Shown here piece after piece: positions 7,844 to 13,721 of a stretch of DNA of 17,780 nt (position 1 is the stretch's first letter; each line of letters starts with the position of its first letter). The DNA comes from Cymbomonas tetramitiformis. Taxonomy: Eukaryota; Chlorophyta; Pyramimonadophyceae; Pyramimonadales; Pyramimonadaceae. Both the position numbers and the translations under genes were made by a program. The stretch lies in contig LGRX02028667.1 of assembly GCA_001247695.2 (NCBI GenBank), positions 1 to 17,780 of the forward strand, written 5' to 3'. The notes under the pieces are model-generated. The model made no database searches. It saw only the letters and a program-made list of their open reading frames with translations, and was not told the DNA's origin.

Positions 7844-7992
7844 CGGCGCCCCTCGCGGAGGAGGCTGCAGGCCCAAAGGCGGAGAGGTATGCGCGGCCTG
7901 CCGAGTGTTTGCCGGGCTGCGCGCAGGAGCACATCTACTTCGAGCCCTCGGAGAAGGGGCTCGCGCGCAAGATGCTGCAGAGCCTGCACGAG
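7844..7992 (+). CDS. Probable exon: end of GT4 domain of a tandem GT4-GT2 glycosyltransferase
   Basis: The frame encodes about 50 residues ending in HIYFEPSEKGLARKMLQSL. This matches the way GT4 (GT-B fold) glycosyltransferase domains close: a nucleotide-sugar-site EPS/EPT followed by a helix of the GLAxxLxxL kind. Proteins with a GT4 domain followed by a GT2 domain are known, and the GT2 exons lie downstream on the same strand. The exon end is placed at 7992 (CACGAG then GTCCGA), on a codon boundary that fits the frame of the next exon at 9548. The start is tentatively after CAC-CAG at 7843, with CTGCAG at 7870 as an alternative. The upstream GT4 exons are not in this window; the minisatellite and element 1 lie there instead. 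A weak donor and short length keep confidence modest. Confidence 0.48.
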
Positions 7993-9053
7993 GTCCGATG
8001 CCTGCGTCCCCGTGCCGACCAATCCTGTGGCAGTGCGGAATGTGCGGAAGCAGTCCGCATCAGCTTTTTCTTGAACCACGCCTTCCACTCAGCGAGTTAA
8101 CTGCACAACCAACCTATGATCGAATTTTCGATTCGCGAATCCATCCTGACGTATTGTGGCTCACGACGAAAAGCGAACGCGACCCCCGACTGACTGCATA
8201 TGGCATCCTGTCGGAACAGTATCGCGATACCTACGGGAAACCGGTCAGGAATACGTCGAGACCCAGGTTGGTTGTGTGAAACCTCAATCTAAATCCGAGT
8301 CGAACTAGGAGGGTTTGCTCTGCCGCCGCACCTTTCAGAGCACAAGACGGCCGCACCAGAGCGGGCAATAGTGTGAACGTTGCATTCGGTATGGGGGACA
8401 TATTCGCATCATTTGCTTCCAAGGCACGCAGACGCTGCCGCAATATATTGCCTCAGACATGTGAACGGCTTGCCACGCTCTCAATCTCGGTCTAGTCGCC
8501 GGAGATCGCTGAGGGTTGGCGGCTGAGAACATGGGTTCAAAGTGCGCCTGAATATCCGGCCCCCCTCGATCCGGCTCGATTCCACGTAGGCGCACATCTC
8601 AAGTGACCTCTGGCTCGTCTCCTGGCGATCCCTCAATATTCCAGCGCTGCTCAGGCCTCCCCATCATGACATCACCCTCAACCAGTTTCGCTCTTCCGGA
8701 GTTCACCGGTGGTTCAGAATGTGAGAAATCGATGTATAAATGTGAATAGCTGCACCTTTGGCGCGGACCAGAGGAGCCAGCGAGGCGTGTGCGAGTAGTT
8801 TGGGGCGCACGCACAACCCCGCAGTGGGCGCGCATGGGCCCGCATCCAAGACGCGTCCCGGTGAAGCCCGTTCCACAACGACCGGAGCAGCAGATGCACG
8901 TGCAGCTCGCGAGATACTGAGGCGAAGCGCGGGCGCATGTTCCCGGGGCGCTCAAGCGCGCGCTTGTGGTCAGAACGTGCCGCAAACACACTGCCAGTCA
9001 GACAGTCAGCGCGGGGCCTCTGTGGGTGGACTCCCGCGCATGTTCTCGGCGCA

Positions 9054-9115
9054 GGGAAGAGAGCAGAAGGAAGGCGGGAGAGAGAAAGAGAAAGTAGAGG
9101 AGAGGGAAGAAGGAC
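9054..9115 (+). other. Purine-rich tract
   Basis: About 60 bases of almost uninterrupted A/G on the plus strand, with only two C and one T. Such tracts can form triplex DNA; here it may simply be low-complexity intron sequence. Confidence 0.6.
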
Positions 9116-9202
9116 TGCCCGGCATGAATGGCCAAACCCGAGAATAACACAAGGGGAGGAGAGCCGACCAACCAGAGGCTGCCGTGGCTCGAGGCAAAGG
9201 GC

Positions 9203-9339
9203 AGCAGCGGCAAGCGGCAGGGGGAAGGGCCTTCAACCGACATCAGTAGCCAACAGGACCACTGCTGCACGAAACGAAACGGCTCCTGTTGCCTGCTGAT
9301 GTCGGTTGATGGCCCCTCGCCCTGCCTCTTGCCTCTTCT
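9203..9339. repeat. Foldback: 56-bp imperfect inverted repeat
   Basis: The arm at 9203-9258 and the reverse complement of 9284-9339 agree at 48 of 56 positions by eye, with no gaps, across a 25-base loop. The most conserved core is CAACCGACATCAG. The structure could be a small foldback or MITE-like element or an RNA hairpin within the presumed intron. No target-site duplication was identified. Confidence 0.72.
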
Positions 9340-9547
9340 ACCTCTCACCCTTTCCTTCTATTCGCTTCCCTGTGCTAGCAACAGCATGCGTTGTGGAATC
9401 CAGCTTCTACTGTTCATCCAGGAGCCGTCCGATGGCGAAATCCAAATCTGAGGTTGTGATCATTGCACGCCCCATGTTTTTGAGCGCAGAGGCTCGGTGC
9501 TCTCAGGGTCTGATTGGCTGGACGGAGGTGCGGTGGGTGCTATGCAG

Positions 9548-9820
9548 GGCGTGGTGGCTGCGAGGCTCGTTACGGGCGCAGCTCCGGATGGGGTGGCGGA
9601 CTGGGTCAATCTGCACCGTCACTTGCCGCTGCAGAGGGAGCCCATCCCGGAGGCGCGCCTGGAGCCGCCCTTCGTCAGCGTGTGCCTGGTGCACCGCAAC
9701 CGCCCAAAGCTGCTGCAGCAGGCTGTGGGAAGCATCGCCGGCCAGGACTCCCACAGCCTGGAGCTCGTGGTTGTGGACAACGGATCGGAGGGCGAAGACG
9801 TGAGGCATCTTCTGGCCAAG
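9548..9820 (+). CDS. Exon: GT2 (GT-A fold) glycosyltransferase, N-terminal half of domain
   Basis: This exon transfers-domain half encodes 91 residues. It includes the conserved GT2 opening FVSVCLVHRNRPKLLQQAV, then SIAGQDSHSLELVVVDNGSE, the beta strand and Asp that contact the nucleotide sugar. The WVNLHRHLP segment before it resembles the linker that leads into GT2 in tandem GT4-GT2 proteins. The acceptor GTGCTATGCAG ends at 9547, and the donor GTGCGG starts at 9821 directly after a whole codon, a donor type common in green algae. The frame joins that of the next exon. An ATG within the acceptor (9543) could mimic a start but splits the exon less naturally. Function is membrane-associated or cytosolic sugar transfer with unknown substrate. 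Confidence 0.78.
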
Positions 9821-10718
9821 GTGCGGTGTCCTCCGGCTCGCCGCCGCAGGCGGGGCGGAAGCGAGAGCGCTGCGGGGCGCAACTTGTGTCAGAGCGCCTG
9901 GCAGCTTTGCCTGCAGAGTGTCCGCCGAGGGGCTTCGGGCATGCCACGTCACTGTTCAAGCATGCCACGCCACTGCCACGCCACGGCTCATGAGCAAAGT
10001 CTGTTGTCAGGAGAGAGTAGAAAATAGGACACGCCCAAGGTGCAACATCCGCAACCGTGGTCGACTTAGGGGCACGGGTGTGTGAGATGGAGGGTGTGGA
10101 TGCACCGGAGGCAAGGCTTGTGTGAAGGGATTGGAGTGGGAGACGAGCGTGGGAGGGGGGCTTGCGGATCCAGATTGACGAAGAGCTTAGGGGGCTCACC
10201 GCGTTCCAGGTGCGCCCGCGCAGATGATGCCCTGGCGCTCCCCGCGCTGCAAGCTCGGAGACCACGTCATACCGTGCTTACCGCCGCCATATAGAATATA
10301 CTGAGCGCATGATATGCATGTGGCTGCGTGGAACCTCAGCTTTGGAGCGCGGCGTCATGCTTTGATGACGCTACCCCTGGATGCCGGGAACCCGGCAGCG
10401 ATCTTGGGCTTCGGGCTTAGGTGTATGCTATGATTTTTTGGGTGTTGAAAGGATTGCTTCGGTCATATATGCTTAAAAGGTTGTTTTTGGTGGTAGAGTT
10501 TGGCCATGCGCTGCGAAAGGCCACAAAGAGAAGGCCTCTTATCTGCAGCTTCAATTCTCAGCTTTGCTGGGGGCACCCTGGGCACAAGGGGTATGCGCTG
10601 GAAACCAGGGGTATGCGCCTGCGCGTGTGACATTCAAGCGTGCAGAGGTACATCCGATGACGCTTCGGGGAGGGGACGGGCGATGGCGCGGCTCCGGGTG
10701 TGGTCTGTGGTGGCTCAG
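9821..10718 (+). other. Presumed intron between GT2 exons
   Basis: About 0.9 kb between a GTGCGG donor and a GGTGGCTCAG acceptor. No coding family is recognised on either strand. Short homology spacing suggests that about ten residues usually present between the two GT2 motifs are missing, so a small exon or an upstream acceptor (for example after 10646) may lie within this interval. ATGCCACG is repeated several times near 9940-9985. Confidence 0.5.
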
Positions 10719-10994
10719 GCGCGGATGTGGATGCAGCCGCACGGCACTCTCTCGTCTGCGCGGAATTTCGCGGCGTCCAAGGCCCGCGGGGAGTACCTGC
10801 TCTTCATGGATGACGACAACTACGCCATGGCCAACGAAGTGCGGGTGTTGGCCACTACGGCCAGGATGGTCAACGCAGCCATTCTCGCCCCGGCCAATGA
10901 TCAGTTCGCTGGCGCGCAGCCGCCGCAGATAGGCATGCAGCCGCTCAAACGTTGGGTCCCCTTGGGTTCCTCCCCAGCGATCGGCTTTTACAAG
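10719..10994 (+). CDS. Exon: GT2 glycosyltransferase, catalytic DDD half of domain
   Basis: This 92-residue exon carries the strongly conserved SSARNFAASKARGEYLLF followed by MDDDN, the GT-A metal and nucleotide-sugar binding motif of family GT2. It continues through a region ending in RWVPLGSSPAIGFYK, which matches the middle of GT2 domains in tandem GT4-GT2 proteins. The frame is phase 0 with the previous exon when spliced from 9820 to 10719; an alternative acceptor at 10736 is also in phase. A donor GTCGGT follows at 10995 after a whole codon. The rest of the domain is not found before element 2 begins at 11343, so the gene is either interrupted by the element as an intron insertion or truncated. 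Confidence 0.78.
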
Positions 10995-11116
10995 GTCGGT
11001 CCCGGTGCCTGCAGCGAGCCTCTCCTCTCCCCACCCGCCCCAGCCATTGCAGCCCTTAGTGCAGCTGGGTTTTACCCGAACCTTAGACCTAAGCTACCAC
11101 CAGAATGTGATGTGCA

Positions 11117-11208
11117 AACCCAGCCCGTACATGTGATGACGCGAACCCAGCCCCATACATGTGATGACGCAAACCCAGCCCCATACATGTGATGACGCAA
11201 ACCCAGCC
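11117..11208. repeat. Tandem array, 27-28-bp unit, three copies plus part
   Basis: Units of the form ACCCAGCCCCATACATGTGA followed by TGACGCAA-type ends are repeated head to tail. The copies differ at one or two bases. The array lies between the last GT2 exon and element 2. Confidence 0.8.
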
Positions 11209-11237
11209 TCATCGAATGACCCAGCCGAATGAAACAT

Positions 11238-11305
11238 CACAGGCCTCTTACATGTGACACCACAGGCCTCTTACATGTGACACCACAGGCCTCTTGCGTG
11301 TAACA
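11238..11305. repeat. Tandem array, 23-bp unit, three copies
   Basis: CACAGGCCTCTTACATGTGA-type units are repeated three times, the last diverged (TTGCGTGTAACA). It shares TACATGTGA with the array just upstream, suggesting a related origin. Confidence 0.78.
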
Positions 11306-11342
11306 ACGCAAAACTAGTCGGATCCAACACCTCGGACCAGCA

Positions 11343-11523
11343 TTTCTTTGCAGTGCATATTTTTGTCTCATGTCTTTTGGCACAATGAATGCTATTTTTG
11401 TCTCATGTCTTTTGGCACAATGAATGCTTTAGGTGAAAGTACACATTTGACTTGCCGGAATCCGAATCCCAAAACGGCAGATTCTGAGCTGACTAGCATG
11501 TCAGCCCAGGTCTGCTGTCCCAC
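11343..11523. repeat. B2: terminal direct repeat of element 2
   Basis: 181 bp identical by eye to 11859-12039. Within it a 35-bp unit, ATTTTTGTCTCATGTCTTTT plus GGCACAATGAATGCT, occurs twice in tandem. The left boundary (TTTCTTTGCAG) is taken as the element 3' end. A plus-strand ORF of 71 codons in it is repeated in the other copy and looks like chance. Confidence 0.9.
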
Positions 11524-11858
11524 GGGTGGGCTGGGTCGGGTAATACAAATTAAAACAATTTGAGTGTTACTAGAGAGCAGTAATTTCTAGGAAGAACTCC
11601 CTAAGAATGCCAGCAATGTTTCAAGGTTGCTAGTTAACAGAATGTCTCCCGTCACGGGCGGCTCTCTAAAATGTCAGGAATCCAGTGTCACTTCTCACGT
11701 CTACAGCAAGTGTCATACTGTAACTCGAACTGAAGTCTGAATCCCGTCTCGTAATTGTCTGTCGCAAATAAAATCCGGTCTTCATCGAAACTCTGAAAAA
11801 ATCTCTTGTCTCTGCTCAGAAAAAATCAGAACTCTGTCATACTGCCAATTCTGTAACC
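11524..11858. repeat. A2: internal unit between the two B repeats
   Basis: 335 bp of relatively AT-rich non-coding sequence. If the split-direct-repeat reading is right, this is the copy of the element 5' terminal repeat A1, expected immediately at the start of the element beyond 17780. No match to it is seen inside the window, as expected. Confidence 0.5.
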
Positions 11859-12039
11859 TTTCTTTGCAGTGCATATTTTTGTCTCATGTCTTTTGGCACA
11901 ATGAATGCTATTTTTGTCTCATGTCTTTTGGCACAATGAATGCTTTAGGTGAAAGTACACATTTGACTTGCCGGAATCCGAATCCCAAAACGGCAGATTC
12001 TGAGCTGACTAGCATGTCAGCCCAGGTCTGCTGTCCCAC
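11859..12039. repeat. B1: internal direct repeat of element 2
   Basis: 181 bp identical by eye to 11343-11523, offset by 516 bp. It lies 39 bp left of the end of the recombinase-frame tail ORF, the place expected for B1 at the 3' end of a split-direct-repeat element. Confidence 0.9.
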
Positions 12040-12078
12040 CATCTGTCACATGTCCAACAGACACGGTTCGGAACCCGG

Positions 12079-12288
12079 CTAATCAGATAAGTCTTCATCG
12101 GAGCTCTCATCGGAGAAGTCTGAGAGCACATGATCAGTGTCGGAGTCACAATCTGGCAGATCTGTATTCCGTGCCATCCTCAGCGGGTCATACACAGTGA
12201 CTCCGTCAAATGTCATGCTGACAATAGGCACATCACAATCTCCGTACATCTTCTTCAATAGCTCCACCGCCCGCTCCGCCACGCCTGC
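12079..12288 (-). CDS. Acidic tail ORF in frame with element 2 recombinase, after a UGA
   Basis: About 69 codons directly follow the recombinase UGA (12289-12291) in the same frame. It encodes an amphipathic helix (AVELLKKMYG), a short strand-like segment (VPIVSMTFDGVTVYDP) and a strongly acidic Asp/Ser end (DSDTD, DESSDEDLSD). There is no ATG at its start; the first candidate is GTG at 12282. It may be the natural C-terminus of the recombinase, cut off by a CGA-to-UGA type mutation, or reached by readthrough. Confidence 0.45.
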   Translation of the reverse strand, partial: AGVAERAVELLKKMYGDCDVPIVSMTFDGVTVYDPLRMARNTDLPDCDSDTDHVLSDFSDESSDEDLSD

Positions 12289-13721
12289 TCACCGAAGGTG
12301 CGACACCGCCACCAAGGAATTAACACTGCCCAACTGCTGCAGCGCCTGCAAGATGGTAGTGCGGTGCGTGGTGAAATACAGGTCCATGGCCACCTTAGGC
12401 GTGTACCACCCCCCCACATCTGAGATCATTCTGCTGGCCCAGCCATATGTCCACAGCCACTGGCCCAACGACTTCCTGGCGCTGCCCCCACCGTAGCAGC
12501 GGTGGTCCTCAGCATCAGGGTAAGCCCGCCTGTAAGCCCGGACAAATGCCCTGCCATGCCCCGTGTAGGGCCCCGGGTACCATCCCGTGGCCCCCTTGGG
12601 CGCCGAGAAGAGGAGCCCCCCCGAAGGGACCCCCTCCCGGATGATGTACTCCTCCAGCATAGACACCGGAGAGATGTCCAACCCAGGGATGTGCTCCGGC
12701 ATGTAAAAATACCGAGGCTTCCGGGCGTCGACATTCTTGTCCTTCTCCAAGCGGCCACGCACATAGGGCGCCAAGCCTCCGTCCCCCCGCACCACCACCA
12801 CATGTGGCACCGAAAGGTCCGGCGGGGAGAAGAACTCAATGGCAACCCCCGCCCCCACACGGCGCAGCCTGTAAACACCCGGAGGTATCTGGTGCCCCCC
12901 GGGCGCAAGCAGCCCACTGTGCAGAAGGTAAACACCAACAACTGGTGCCTGCCCGACCGGCGGCTCAGATCAAAGCCAAACCGGCGGATGGTCACCCACT
13001 GCACCAAAGTCCAGCAGCCCTTCGCCCGCGAAGGCCGCTTGTAATTCTTGTCCAGAACCACCAGCAGGACCAACACCGGCTTCGCATGGCACGGGTTCGG
13101 CACTGAACACCTCTCCCCTGCCGAGTCCACCAGCCCGCACGACTGCACCACCTCATCCAGCTCGGCATGCCATGCAGAGACCCCCCCCAGGTAAGTGCGA
13201 ACCGAGGAGGAGTCTAGGCGGTACTCACGGAGCTCCACCGCATACCCGCAGTAGCCCAGCACGTCCTCCGCCGTAGCCGGGAGCGTGGTACCACAAAAAT
13301 GGCCCAAGAAGAAGGTGATGTCCCGGACCCCCCGCCGATGCACTCGGTCCGTCGACGGCCTCGTCCTCAGGGCGAGCATCCCAGTGACCAACCTCACCAG
13401 AGGCTCGTTGCCTGGTCGCCAGCCCGCCGCCACCAGCCAGCACGTGCCACACCTCACCATGCCCGTGAGGCCCACCTCAACCCCGGCGCAGGCCCGGCAC
13501 ACGAGTCGCTGGCACCCGAGACAGAAGCACACGGTCAGCTGCGGGGTCCCCCGACAGGACTGGCACGAACCGCCCAGCTCGCATCGAAGCAGGTCCACCA
13601 CGAGCTTCAGGCACGCAACGGTCCCTCCTGCCAGGGAGCAACGGGGGAAAGTGCACCACCACCACCGGCCAGTGAGTAGAGCCCCGGAACGCCCGGTCCT
13701 GCCCGAATGCACAAGTGCCAT
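12289..13721 (-). pseudogene. Element 2 tyrosine recombinase with N-terminal zinc domain (frameshifted)
   Basis: An ATG at 13721-13719 starts this ORF in the +1 frame relative to pol, overlapping pol by about 245 bases. Counting from the GTG at 13724, residues 48-95 are Cys-rich with four CxxC pairs (54/57, 68/71, 76/79, 92/95). Then comes the YR core-binding part (STDRVHRRGV, SSVRTYLGGV) and the first catalytic Arg in CLRPGGT. The catalytic domain continues in another frame (from about 12870 to 12289) with GGSARKS at box II, GGW and the tyrosine in DLYF. The frames join near 12865-12895 by a one-base indel. Box II reads G-S-x-R where the family has H-x-x-R. Frameshift and active-site change suggest an inactive copy; the zinc domain is the unusual part. 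Confidence 0.75.

Larger units (their letters stand above)
7993..9547 (+). other. Presumed intron or intergenic DNA between GT4 and GT2 exons
   Basis: About 1.55 kb with no recognisable coding domain on either strand. ORFs of 70-130 codons here are low-complexity or Arg/Ser-rich and show no family features. The stretch contains a 14-bp palindrome CAAGCGCGCGCTTG at 8953-8966, a purine-rich tract at about 9054-9115 and a foldback at 9203-9339. Treating it as an intron depends on the exon calls on either side. Confidence 0.4.

Noticed and set aside
6619..8279. Long plus-strand ORFs in all three frames over the minisatellite
   Set aside because: The 35-bp unit lacks plus-strand stops and its length is not a multiple of three, so every frame is open; the His/Pro/Ser-rich translations are repeats, not proteins.
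8231..9348. Several ORFs of 70-130 codons on both strands
   Set aside because: Ser/Arg/Cys-rich translations with no motifs, overlapping each other and the foldback; consistent with non-coding GC-rich DNA.
10500..10718. Upstream part of the ORF that contains the second GT2 exon
   Set aside because: The sequence before about 10719 does not resemble GT2 and lacks a sensible start; it is more likely intron read-through of an open frame.
11348..12082. Two near-identical 71-72-codon plus-strand ORFs
   Set aside because: They are duplicated because they lie in the 181-bp B repeats and include an internal 35-bp duplication; no domain or start context supports translation.
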